The position numbers were made by a program, and so were the translations under genes. Below the pieces are notes generated by a model, which saw nothing but the letters and a program-made list of their open reading frames with translations, made no database searches and was not told where the DNA came from. From Sandarakinorhabdus sp. (lineage in GTDB: Bacteria; Pseudomonadota; Alphaproteobacteria; Sphingomonadales; Sphingomonadaceae), in NCBI GenBank assembly GCA_020692215.1, contig JAIMKW010000001.1:1-64000 (forward strand): a stretch of 64,000 bases of DNA. The letters run 5' to 3'. Positions 1-7,751 of this stretch are shown piece by piece (within the stretch, counting starts at the first letter, position 1; every line of letters begins with the position of its first letter).

Positions 1-263
1 CAATCCTCAACATCGGCTATGCAGACGGGGTGCCTCAGTCGCTCGGGGCCGATCTCGCCATCGGACATTGCGGGAAAGACTTTGGCGTCACGGGCCGGAT
101 CTCGATGGACATGCTGGCTGTAGACGTGACAGATGCCACGGCAGAGGAGGGGGACTGGCTGGCGCTCGACTGGAACTTGAGGATGCTGGCCCGTGCATCT
201 GGCACCAGTGAATATCAGTTCCTCGTCAGCCTGTCGCCACGCTTTGCAAGGCGCTGGCTTTGA
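1..263 (+). CDS. alr: Alanine racemase, C-terminal part (5' end outside window)
   Basis: The frame is open from the first base and ends at 263. The visible 86 residues contain the hallmarks of the alanine racemase C-terminal beta-barrel: IGYADGVPQ, then GRISMDMLAVDVTD, then the terminal segment ASGTSEYQFLVSLSPRFARRW. Alanine racemase is a PLP enzyme that makes D-alanine for peptidoglycan. The catalytic lysine and most of the PLP barrel lie outside the window, so activity cannot be judged. The gene points at the asparagine-synthetase-like gene that ends 13 bp downstream on the other strand. A similar C-terminal tail recurs at about 1.92-2.02 kb. Confidence 0.85.
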   Translation, partial: ILNIGYADGVPQSLGADLAIGHCGKDFGVTGRISMDMLAVDVTDATAEEGDWLALDWNLRMLARASGTSEYQFLVSLSPRFARRWL

Positions 264-276
264 AAATGAGGCGTTA

Positions 277-1722
277 TTACGCCAGCCTTTTCCGAATATA
301 GCGACGGACCCTCCTAAAATCGGTCAGCTTGGACAACTTTGCGGCAACGTCACGGTAGTCATCGAACCGATTGCAGGGAAATTTCATCGCTTGGGGCCAA
401 AGTGCCTCCCCAAGCTTGTCATACAACAGACCAACACCCTTTGTTTCAGGCAGGACCTGGATTATCCCCCCTTGATGGCTCCGCTGCGCGAGAGGCATCA
501 GAGACGGCTTCATGGCCTTTTGGATTGGCGCCTGACTCATCGCCCAACTGCCATTTCGTATCTCGACAATCGCGAGGTCGAGAATCGCAGACGACGGTAG
601 CCATTCAAGAGATTTCAGCCATGCGGTCAATTCGTCAAGCACCTCCGGGTCGCTCGGCAGCCCCATCCGCAAAACAACGGACTCAGCCGTAAGCTTCACA
701 GTGTTGATCGTTCGCAGATCTGCCCGGTAATAATTGCACTTGCCATTTCCATAGACGCCCGAAATCATCACATCGTGCGGCAATGCCGCAACAGTTGGGT
801 GCGTGACACGGTTCATTTCCCGAACAGCATGGCCAACCATTCGGTCCCATCGAAGCTGGTTCTCCTCTGAAGCCTGAATGACAGGCATCACATTGTGTTG
901 AACGCCAAGATCGTTGCAGATCTTGGCTGCTAAATAAGCGTCAATCCCGGTGCCCGGAACACTGAAGGTAAACACTGTCATCTTGTCGATTACCGGTCGA
1001 GACGCGCAGAATATCATCCGTGTATCATAACCAGCAGTAAGCGAAAGAGCGCAATCATACTGTCTTGCACAGGCAGACATATATTGCCGAAGATCATGAA
1101 CATTTGACTCTATGAATTCATCAACACTCATTCCCAATCTGTATTCATCATTCCTAGGCCAAAAACGAGTGGCTGTAAAATTATCAAGATCAAGATAGTG
1201 GTTGGGCAAGAGGCGAAAGATCCCACGATGTGCAGTCATTGTACCGGGTATCCACGAAAAACCACCCGGGCGTGATATCAGCCGCTCCACGCGATCATGC
1301 AGAAATCTTTCCTCATATTCATCATCATCCAGAATATCATTGGCTGAACCACCCGCAGTCCGTGTTTCCGGGCAGAAAACAATGGGGATTGAAAGACCTG
1401 AATCGGGGTAAACGCGCCGCCCGATCTTTCCCTGCGTCACAAAAATCAGAACGCCATGCAGGTGTTCGCACACAATCTTTTCAAAACATGTAGCCGTTTC
1501 TATCGGCACCTTGACGCGGATCTCGCCAATCTCGACCGCCAGATCAGGCCCCATGTGATCGCGAAGCAGCATGCCATAGGCATGGGCCACAACGTCTCCA
1601 CCGCTGTCTCGAATGGGCCAGGATTCAAGTGTGGAACTCGGGAAGACATGAACACCCTCCTCGTCAACCGAAATCCGGACTCCGAAGGATTCGATCCTGG
1701 TCATGCGCACAAACTCCAACAC
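277..1722 (-). CDS. Asparagine-synthetase-like (PP-loop) protein, copy A
   Basis: About 481 residues. The C-terminal half resembles the ATP-pyrophosphatase domain of asparagine synthetase, with a PP-loop variant TAGYDTR near residues 229-235 in place of the classical SGGxDS. The N-terminal half is a beta-rich domain with no start-proximal cysteine, so no class II glutaminase activity is expected; any amide transfer would need ammonia or an amine. GTG at 1722 gives the same N-terminal length as its paralogue at 2039-3475; ATG at 1704 is the alternative. Base composition looks richer in A/T than the flanking genes, especially around 1.0-1.4 kb. It converges on the racemase gene. Substrate unknown; lasso-cyclase-like or amino-sugar amidation roles are guesses. 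Confidence 0.7.
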   Translation of the reverse strand: MLEFVRMTRIESFGVRISVDEEGVHVFPSSTLESWPIRDSGGDVVAHAYGMLLRDHMGPDLAVEIGEIRVKVPIETATCFEKIVCEHLHGVLIFVTQGKIGRRVYPDSGLSIPIVFCPETRTAGGSANDILDDDEYEERFLHDRVERLISRPGGFSWIPGTMTAHRGIFRLLPNHYLDLDNFTATRFWPRNDEYRLGMSVDEFIESNVHDLRQYMSACARQYDCALSLTAGYDTRMIFCASRPVIDKMTVFTFSVPGTGIDAYLAAKICNDLGVQHNVMPVIQASEENQLRWDRMVGHAVREMNRVTHPTVAALPHDVMISGVYGNGKCNYYRADLRTINTVKLTAESVVLRMGLPSDPEVLDELTAWLKSLEWLPSSAILDLAIVEIRNGSWAMSQAPIQKAMKPSLMPLAQRSHQGGIIQVLPETKGVGLLYDKLGEALWPQAMKFPCNRFDDYRDVAAKLSKLTDFRRVRRYIRKRLA

Positions 1723-1918
1723 CCTCGTCCGGAAAGGGAGCTGCTACGGCAGTGGCCCCCCACAAACGCTCTGACCTTATTGAAGAAGCCGCCTCTGGAA
1801 ACAAGCTAAGTTTGAGGTGAATTTTTGAAGGCATGTGGATGGTTGTCTGCGCAGGTCGGGAAGGCGCACCGCTTCCAGGCCAGTGCGCCGGGAAACCGCA
1901 CCGCGCTTACCCGGTTTT

Positions 1919-2020
1919 CGGCTCGACTGGGATCTCCAGCGTCTCTCCCGATCGTCCGGCGCCTCACAATATGCGCTGCTGGTCAGGCTGGCCCAAAGGT
2001 TCGAGCGGACCTGGCACTGA
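1919..2020 (+). pseudogene. Remnant of a second alanine racemase 3' end
   Basis: The 33 codons up to the stop at 2020 read LDWDLQRLSRSSGASQYALL and then VRLAQRFERTW. This matches the last residues of alanine racemases, including those of the racemase fragment ending at 263. Upstream of about 1919 the frame no longer resembles the family and the neighbouring frames show nothing of it, so only the tail survives. It ends 18 bp before the stop of the facing asparagine-synthetase-like gene, mirroring the 13-bp gap of the first pair. The simplest reading is a leftover of a tandem duplication. It could be noise, but residue matches and position agree. Confidence 0.6.
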
Positions 2021-2038
2021 TCTCGGCCGGCCCGCCAA

Positions 2039-3475
2039 TCAGCCGGCAAAGCGGTCCCGGAAAAAGCGCACCAGGCTTTCGCGCCTGGTCAGCTTGGCAA
2101 ACTTCCCCAGCCGGTCGCGCGAGTCCCCGTAGCGGTTGACAGGGAATTGCATGGCCTCGGGCCACAACAATTCGGCCATCCGGTGGAACAGGGCCTCAGT
2201 GCCCTTCACTTCGGGCGGCGTCCGCATGAACGCCGATTGGACCGCCGCCTGCGCAAAAGGCATCATGCTGAACTTCACGGCCTTTTGCGCGCGTGATTGG
2301 CCAAGCGCCCAGGTGCCGAACTTCAATTCGTTGAACGCCATGTCCAGAACCATCGAGCGCGGCATCCATGAAAGCCCGTCCAGCCACCGTTCCACATCGG
2401 CAATCTGGTCGGAATCCTGAGGAAGCGTCAGCCGCGACAGCACGAACGGAACCGTCGCCGCCTGGTCGTTGATTGTCGCGATATCCTGCCGGTACAGCCG
2501 CGCGCGCCCGATCTCCCCATACATTCCGGTAAGGATGAGATCATAGGGAACGGCCGCCAGCGTCGGGTGAATCCGCCGGTTCACTTCCCGCATGCAGTGC
2601 CCGACCAGCCGCTCCCAATGGTCCTGATCCTCGGGCGAAGCATCGACGATGGGCAGCAGATGATGGTGCAGGCCAAGCGCCTCCGACATCTTCGCTGCCA
2701 TGTCCTGGTCCAGCCCCTCGTGCAGCCGCCCGAAGGTCACAAAGCCGATCTGGTCCTTCACATCGCGCGCCGCTGCAATCAGGATCCGGCTGTCGAACCC
2801 CGCCGTCATCGTGATGGCCGTGTGGTGCTCCCGCGCGGCCGCCTCCACATGCCCCCTGATGGCCTGCCCGGCCGTGCGCGCCGCATCCTCCAGCCCCATG
2901 TCCAGCGCGAGTTCGCCCGCAACTGGCCACACCCGATGCGCAACAAGCCGTTCGAGGTCGAGCGCATGGCCGGGAAGCAGGCGGTGCACGCCCGTGTGCG
3001 CCGTCAGCGTGCCGGTTATCCACCCATGTCCCTCCGACAGGATCATCCGCTGGTAGCGATCCCGCAGAAAGCGCTTCTGATAGCTGTCCTCGTCCAGGAT
3101 CTGGTCTGCCGAAGCCCCGATCGCACCCGTTTCACCACACCAGACAATCGGGATGGAGCCCCCGAAATCCGGATGCAGGAACCGCCCCAGATGCCCCTGG
3201 GTGACGGCAAGGAACATGCCGTGCAGGCCATGCACGACCCGGCGGACGAACGCCGCCTCATCGTCGACCGGAAAATCGGCCGTGATGCCTTCTGGCCCCA
3301 GCGCCAGCCCCGGCCCCATCCATCCGGCCAGAACCAGGCCATAAACTGTGGCGATCCGGCGGCCGAGCGAATCCGTCACTGCAATGGCTGAAAGCCCGGG
3401 CGACAGGCTGACCGTTCCATCAGGCTCGATTCGGACACCAAATGGCGTGACAGTCCGTAAACCCGCGAAGCCCAT
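2039..3475 (-). CDS. Asparagine-synthetase-like (PP-loop) protein, copy B
   Basis: 478 residues from the ATG at 3475, preceded by a GAGGG ribosome site; the open frame runs further upstream but that part is not conserved with copy A. Clear paralogue of the protein at 277-1722: shared FGVRI near the N-terminus, SIPIV followed by a DQILDEDSY-type segment, GTLTAHTGVHRLLPGH, the PP-loop TAGFDSR near residues 224-230, and a C-terminal PVNRYGDSRDRLGKFAKLT. It has no N-terminal cysteine for glutamine hydrolysis. Unlike copy A it has the high GC typical of the region. Function unknown; an ATP-dependent amidation or ligation through an acyl-adenylate is inferred from the fold. Confidence 0.7.
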   Translation of the reverse strand: MGFAGLRTVTPFGVRIEPDGTVSLSPGLSAIAVTDSLGRRIATVYGLVLAGWMGPGLALGPEGITADFPVDDEAAFVRRVVHGLHGMFLAVTQGHLGRFLHPDFGGSIPIVWCGETGAIGASADQILDEDSYQKRFLRDRYQRMILSEGHGWITGTLTAHTGVHRLLPGHALDLERLVAHRVWPVAGELALDMGLEDAARTAGQAIRGHVEAAAREHHTAITMTAGFDSRILIAAARDVKDQIGFVTFGRLHEGLDQDMAAKMSEALGLHHHLLPIVDASPEDQDHWERLVGHCMREVNRRIHPTLAAVPYDLILTGMYGEIGRARLYRQDIATINDQAATVPFVLSRLTLPQDSDQIADVERWLDGLSWMPRSMVLDMAFNELKFGTWALGQSRAQKAVKFSMMPFAQAAVQSAFMRTPPEVKGTEALFHRMAELLWPEAMQFPVNRYGDSRDRLGKFAKLTRRESLVRFFRDRFAG

Positions 3476-3563
3476 GGAAATCCCTCTGTCCTGTCCGTGC
3501 CAAGCCCTAGAGCAGGCGCAACGCCAATGCCACAACGGCATGACGCTCGAAAGTCTTTCGCGT

Positions 3564-5081
3564 TCAACAAACTGTTGCGAGAAACCGCTCCGCGTCCGCC
3601 CGGATCTCCGCCTGACGCTCAGGTGAAAAGCGCCGCCAGCCGTCGTAAACCGTCCACAAGCGCTGGTTCTTCGACAGGTCGGCTTCGTGGCGCGCCAGGA
3701 AATCCCAGTAGAGATAGTTGAACGGGCACGCATCGGGCCCGGCCTTTTCCTTCACCTTGTACCGGCACGAACCGCAATGGTTGCCCATCCGGCTGAGATA
3801 GGCGCCGCCCGCCACATAGGGCTTTGATCCCAGCAGGCCGCCATCGGCATATTGGCTCATGCCGATCACATTGGGCGCTTCCACCCATTCATAGGCATCG
3901 GCATAGACGATGAGGAACCACAGGTGCAGCGCATGCGGGTCCACGCCGGCCAGCAGCGCGAAATTGCCCAGCACCATCAGCCGCTGGATATGGTGGGCAT
4001 AGGCAAGGTCGCGGGTCTGCTCGAACGCCGCATCGAAGCAGCGCATGCCGCTGCCGCCGGTCCAGTAGAATTCGGGAAGCGGGCGCGTCGCCCCCAGCGC
4101 GTTGCGGTGCACATAGTCCGGCCCTTCGCGCAGATAGATGCCGCGCACATAGTCCCGCCAGCCCAGGATCTGCCGCACGAACCCTTCCACCGCATTCAGC
4201 GGCGCGCCCGTTTCCAGTGCGGCCACGGCGGCGTCGATGCATTCGCGCGGGCTCAGCAGGCCAAGGTTGATGGACGTGGAAACCAGCGAATGGAACAGCG
4301 TCGCCTCGCCCTCCACCAGCGCATCCTGATAGTCGCCAAAGTGCACCAGCCGGTCAGCCACAAAGCGCTCCAGCGCCACCAGTGCCTCTGCCCGGGTAAC
4401 CGGCCAGTTGAACTGCTGCAGCGTTCCGAAATTGGTCGGGAAGCGATCATTCACCAATGCCATCACCTCTTGCGTGATGGCGTCCGGGGCAAAGCGCGGC
4501 GGGGCCGGCACCGGCATACCCTTCGGCAGCGATTTGCGATTGTCCTTGTCGAAATTCCATTGCCCGCCCAGCGGCTGGCCAGCTTCCATCAGCACGCCGG
4601 TCTCGGCGCGCTGCCAGCGATAGAAATCCTCCATCCGCAGCCGCTTGCGCCCCTGCGCCCAACCCTCGAACGCGGCCGTCGAGACCATAAAGCGGTCATC
4701 CTCCAGCAGCGTCAGCGGCACCCCGAAGCGGCCCCAGCCCTGCTGCGCGGCAATCACCCGGTGCTCGCCACCCCGCACCGCCACGATCCGCGAAACACCA
4801 TGGCGAAGCACCGCCGCTTCCACCCCGGCTGTCAGGCTGCCGGGCGCATCGGGGCCATCCAGCCGCCGATAGTCCACCGTCCAGCCGTCCCGGCGCAGTT
4901 CTTCAGCAAAGTGCCGCATCGCGGAAAACACCAGCACCAGCTTCTGCTTGTGGTGCGGCACATAACTGGCCTCCTCGGCCACTTCGGCCATCAGCACCAC
5001 GGCCGTGCGCCGGTCTGCGGCGCGCAGGCTGGCCAGCCCGTGCGAAAGCTGGTCTCCAAGGATCGGCACAAGCGTTTTCAT
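3564..5081 (-). CDS. FeS-type bacterial cryptochrome/(6-4) photolyase
   Basis: 505 residues from ATG 5081 (a TTG lies three codons upstream). The N-terminus MKTLVPILGDQLS is typical of the FeS-BCP/PhrB family (formerly deoxyribodipyrimidine photolyase-related proteins), which bind FAD and a [4Fe-4S] cluster and repair (6-4) photoproducts. Four candidate cluster cysteines are visible: one in MRCFDAAF and three in HCGSCRYKVKEKAGPDACPF near the C-terminus. The FAD-domain region contains FHSLVSTSINLGLLSP, GFVRQILGWRDYVRGIY and the long helical part NVIGMSQYADGG. Length agrees with the family. It lies 88 bp upstream of the asparagine-synthetase-like gene and may be cotranscribed with it, but no functional link is evident. 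Confidence 0.88.
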   Translation of the reverse strand: MKTLVPILGDQLSHGLASLRAADRRTAVVLMAEVAEEASYVPHHKQKLVLVFSAMRHFAEELRRDGWTVDYRRLDGPDAPGSLTAGVEAAVLRHGVSRIVAVRGGEHRVIAAQQGWGRFGVPLTLLEDDRFMVSTAAFEGWAQGRKRLRMEDFYRWQRAETGVLMEAGQPLGGQWNFDKDNRKSLPKGMPVPAPPRFAPDAITQEVMALVNDRFPTNFGTLQQFNWPVTRAEALVALERFVADRLVHFGDYQDALVEGEATLFHSLVSTSINLGLLSPRECIDAAVAALETGAPLNAVEGFVRQILGWRDYVRGIYLREGPDYVHRNALGATRPLPEFYWTGGSGMRCFDAAFEQTRDLAYAHHIQRLMVLGNFALLAGVDPHALHLWFLIVYADAYEWVEAPNVIGMSQYADGGLLGSKPYVAGGAYLSRMGNHCGSCRYKVKEKAGPDACPFNYLYWDFLARHEADLSKNQRLWTVYDGWRRFSPERQAEIRADAERFLATVC

Positions 5082-5194
5082 CGCGCCCAAAGCCGTCCGG
5101 TCGCCCGCGCGCTCAACCCGGCAAATCGTCGCGGGAAGGCGACATACAGCGCAGGATGGGCCATAAGAACGCCGCCTCCAAAGGAATGGAACCG

Positions 5195-5497
5195 ATGAAA
5201 AGTCTGCCTGCCCTCACCGCCATCCTCACCGCAGCAACCGCCCTCGCTCAACCGGCCCTCGCCCAATCAGCACCTAACCAGCCAGGGCCGGGCAAATTCT
5301 TCGCCGCAACCGATACCAACAAGGACGGCGCCATCAGCAAGGCCGAGTGGACGGCATCAGGCCGCAACCCGCAGGGCTTCGCGATGATGGATACCAACCG
5401 CGACGGCAAGGTCACGCGGGCCGAAGCCGATGCCGCCATGGCGCGGATGATGGGCGGCGGCGCCCCGGCTTCGGCAAAGGCGCCGGCTGCGAACTGA
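5195..5497 (+). CDS. Secreted EF-hand protein
   Basis: 100 residues from ATG 5195, preceded by an AAGGA ribosome site at 5181. An N-terminal signal peptide (MKSLPALTAILTAATALA, cleavage near AQPALAQS) directs export to the periplasm. Two canonical EF-hand loops follow, DTNKDGAISKAE and DTNRDGKVTRAE, both with acidic residues at positions 1, 3, 5 and 12, so calcium binding is expected. The tail is alanine-rich and low-complexity. Small calcium-binding proteins of this kind are frequent in sphingomonads, usually of unknown role. It stands alone between a divergent photolyase and a convergent phospholipase D gene. Confidence 0.8.
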   Translation: MKSLPALTAILTAATALAQPALAQSAPNQPGPGKFFAATDTNKDGAISKAEWTASGRNPQGFAMMDTNRDGKVTRAEADAAMARMMGGGAPASAKAPAAN

Positions 5498-5535
5498 ATC
5501 GCACGCGGCGCATCGGCCCCCACAGGCTGGCGGCG

Positions 5536-7131
5536 TCAGAGCATCCAGTCGATCGGCATCCGCGAAAGCACCGCCACGAGTCCGCGCTCGAAAAGGCCGG
5601 TGCCGGGCTCTACCGTGTGGATGGTGGTGCCCTTTGGGCCTGTCTCCACCCATTCCAGGCGCGCGCCATCGCCCGACAGGCGAACCCGATAGGCATGCTC
5701 GTCCATCCCTTCCTCCACCAGCGTTTGCAGCTGGCCCGAAAGGCCCGGGCTTTCGATCACGAACCCCAGCTCGGTGTTCAGATGAACAGACCGCGGATCA
5801 AAGTTGAACGAGCCCACGAAGAGGCGTTCCCCGTCTGTCGCGAAGGTCTTTGCATGCAGCGATGATCCGCTGGAGCGGAACACCGGGCGCGTTCGAACGG
5901 CAGGGCCCGAACCGGTCCTTGATCCGAACATCGAAAGCGGCATTCCGTCCCGCCCGTCGCCCTTCAGCTCCCACAATTTCACACCCGCCTCCAGCAAGGC
6001 ACGCCGGTGCTTGGCATAGCCGGCATGCACTGCGGCCACATCAGTCGCGTTCAGCGCATTGGTCAGTATGGAGACATCGACCCCCGCGCGCGCCAGGCCG
6101 GCAAAGGCGTCCGTCCCCGCATCGGTCGGCACGAAATAGGCCGAAACCAGCGCCAGTTTCGTATGCGGCTGGCCCATGCTGGCGGCCAGCCGCTCCATCA
6201 GCTTCTCTCCGGCCTCTTCCTTGCCCAATCCTTTTGAAGGATCGTCGCTGACCATGGTCACAGGCACCCAGTCATAGGGCATATTGCCAACCGTCAGATT
6301 GGCCGACAGCACGCTTTCGGTCACGGCCTGCGCATAGTCCTGCGCCAGCGCGCTGCTGCTGGATGCGCGCAGATGGGCCAGCGCTTCCCGCTGCCCTTCG
6401 GCCGAAAGCGACGGCAGGATCTTCGTGGCCGGATAGGCCGAATCGCTGGCCCAGTAGCGGTCGAAATCGGCCGATACGTCGGGCACGATTGCGCCCACCG
6501 CCAGCACATCGAGATCGGCGAACAGGCTGTCCTGGCTGGCGCCGAAATAGGCATCGCCGATATTGCGCCCGCCGATGATGGTCGCCTGGTTGTCCACCGT
6601 GATGCTCTTGTTGTGCATCCGCCGGTTCAGCCGGCCGAAATCCATGATATAGCCAACAGCCTTGGGGCGGCGGATGGTGAAGGGGTTGAACAGCCGCACT
6701 TCAATGGCGGGGTGCGCATCCAGCGCCGCCAGCACGGCGTCCAGCCCGGCGGTGCCGTTGTCGTCCACCAGCAGCCGAACCCTGACCCCCCTGTCAGCGG
6801 CCTGCCGCGCCTCTTCCAGCAGGATGGTCCCGGCAATATCATCCTGCCAGATATAATATTGCAGATCGAGGCTGCGGTCGGCGGCCCGGATCAGCAGCAC
6901 CCGCGCAGCAAAGGCGTCCCGCGCGCCGGCAAGCGGCAGGATGCCCGAAAGGCCGGGATTGCCCCCGGCATCGGCCGCAATGGCCCGGCCCAGCCGCGTG
7001 TCGCCGGTGTCGGCAAGGGCCTTGCTGGTTGTGCGCCCGTCCAGCGAAGGCAGCGGGTTCAAAAGCCGCAACAGCAGCCCCACCCCGAAAACGGCAAGCA
7101 GCAGAACCAGAAGAAACAACAGGATGCGCAA
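5536..7131 (-). CDS. Phospholipase D family protein (ClsC/YmdC-like)
   Basis: About 531 residues. One N-terminal membrane segment (RILLFLLVLLLAVFGVGLLL) is followed by two PLD catalytic modules, HNKSITVDNQ with downstream GGRNIGD, and HAKTFATDGE with downstream GSFNFDPRS, both with the H-x-K-x4-D core. The layout resembles cardiolipin synthase C/YmdC, which transfers phosphatidyl groups at the inner membrane. The start chosen is TTG 7131 because GAGGAG lies just upstream; the frame extends to 7173 but that start has no ribosome site and puts charged residues before the membrane helix. Monocistronic, convergent with the EF-hand gene. The substrate could also be another phosphodiester. Confidence 0.8.
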   Translation of the reverse strand: MRILLFLLVLLLAVFGVGLLLRLLNPLPSLDGRTTSKALADTGDTRLGRAIAADAGGNPGLSGILPLAGARDAFAARVLLIRAADRSLDLQYYIWQDDIAGTILLEEARQAADRGVRVRLLVDDNGTAGLDAVLAALDAHPAIEVRLFNPFTIRRPKAVGYIMDFGRLNRRMHNKSITVDNQATIIGGRNIGDAYFGASQDSLFADLDVLAVGAIVPDVSADFDRYWASDSAYPATKILPSLSAEGQREALAHLRASSSSALAQDYAQAVTESVLSANLTVGNMPYDWVPVTMVSDDPSKGLGKEEAGEKLMERLAASMGQPHTKLALVSAYFVPTDAGTDAFAGLARAGVDVSILTNALNATDVAAVHAGYAKHRRALLEAGVKLWELKGDGRDGMPLSMFGSRTGSGPAVRTRPVFRSSGSSLHAKTFATDGERLFVGSFNFDPRSVHLNTELGFVIESPGLSGQLQTLVEEGMDEHAYRVRLSGDGARLEWVETGPKGTTIHTVEPGTGLFERGLVAVLSRMPIDWML

Positions 7132-7252
7132 CAGCGTCTCCTCGCAAGGCGCGACAAGGGAACCAAAGCCCATCGGCAGGCCGACTGCAACGAAAAGCGA
7201 TCAGCCCGGCTGCGTTTTTGCCGGGGCCCTGCTGCTGCAACAGTCTCACCGC

Positions 7253-7279
7253 TGTAACCAGCCGGCCATCGGCAGCGAA
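7253..7279 (+). promoter_or_regulatory. Candidate SigF-type ECF promoter of the bufferin operon
   Basis: TGTAACC at 7253-7259 and CGAA at 7276-7279 are separated by exactly 16 bases. This equals the consensus I recall for promoters of Caulobacter SigF, the ECF factor controlled by NrsF (GTAACC-N16-CGAA). It lies 51 bp upstream of bufA, and the same operon encodes a sigma factor and an NrsF homologue. The sequence match is seen directly; use by this sigma factor is inferred. Confidence 0.7.
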
Positions 7280-7329
7280 TGGGCTATTGTGAGGCAAGCA
7301 AGGCCCACGCTCAATTCTGGAGACCTATC

Positions 7330-7656
7330 ATGTCATCTACCTCTGCAAAGCTCGGCCTGCTGGCCGCCACCCTCGCAACCGCCGCAGTCATGTCGGCGTT
7401 GCCTGCGCAAGCGCAAGCGCCAGCCAAGGAAAAATGCTACGGCGTATCGCTGAAGGCCAAGAATGATTGCGCCGCCGGGCCCGGCACCAGCTGCGCCGGC
7501 ACATCAACGGTCGATTATCAGGGCAATGCCTGGAAGTTCGTGGCCAAGGGCGAATGCGTCAAGTTCGGCACCACCGCCGATGCCAGGTCGCCGCACTTCC
7601 TGCCCGGTGATCGCAAGGGCTCGCTCACGCCGCTCAAGCGCGACGTTCGCGCCTGA
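7330..7656 (+). CDS. bufA: Bufferin precursor peptide, DUF2282 family (BufA1-like)
   Basis: 108 residues from ATG 7330 with GGAG upstream. A Sec signal peptide occupies roughly residues 1-30 (cleavage near AQAQA). The mature part has four cysteines at 36, 47, 55 and 76 in the DUF2282 pattern [21 protein letters not shown] and GECVKF. In characterised bufferins, ribosomally made copper-binding peptides, the DUF692 enzyme converts the central cysteines to thiooxazole groups and the peptide is exported to the periplasm. Here Cys47 and Cys55 would be the core pair. A C-terminal stretch after GECVKF (about 30 residues, GSLTPLKRD near the end) is unexplained. First gene of an operon of six, under the promoter at 7253. 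Confidence 0.88.
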   Translation: MSSTSAKLGLLAATLATAAVMSALPAQAQAPAKEKCYGVSLKAKNDCAAGPGTSCAGTSTVDYQGNAWKFVAKGECVKFGTTADARSPHFLPGDRKGSLTPLKRDVRA

Positions 7657-7751
7657 AGCGCCGGCTTTCCTGAAACCCTGAACGTCTGACTCCCTGGCCG
7701 CCCCGTTTGCCGGCAATCCCGGCACTCGGACATTCCGAGAAAGGTCCGATC

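Noticed and set aside
3540..3580. A possible LexA box near the photolyase gene end (GTTCAACAAACTGTTGC)
   Set aside because: The second half does not match GTTC at the required spacing, and it lies downstream of the gene.
3852..5198. A 448-codon open frame antisense to the photolyase gene
   Set aside because: Histidine/glutamine/arginine-rich shadow of a recognised gene.
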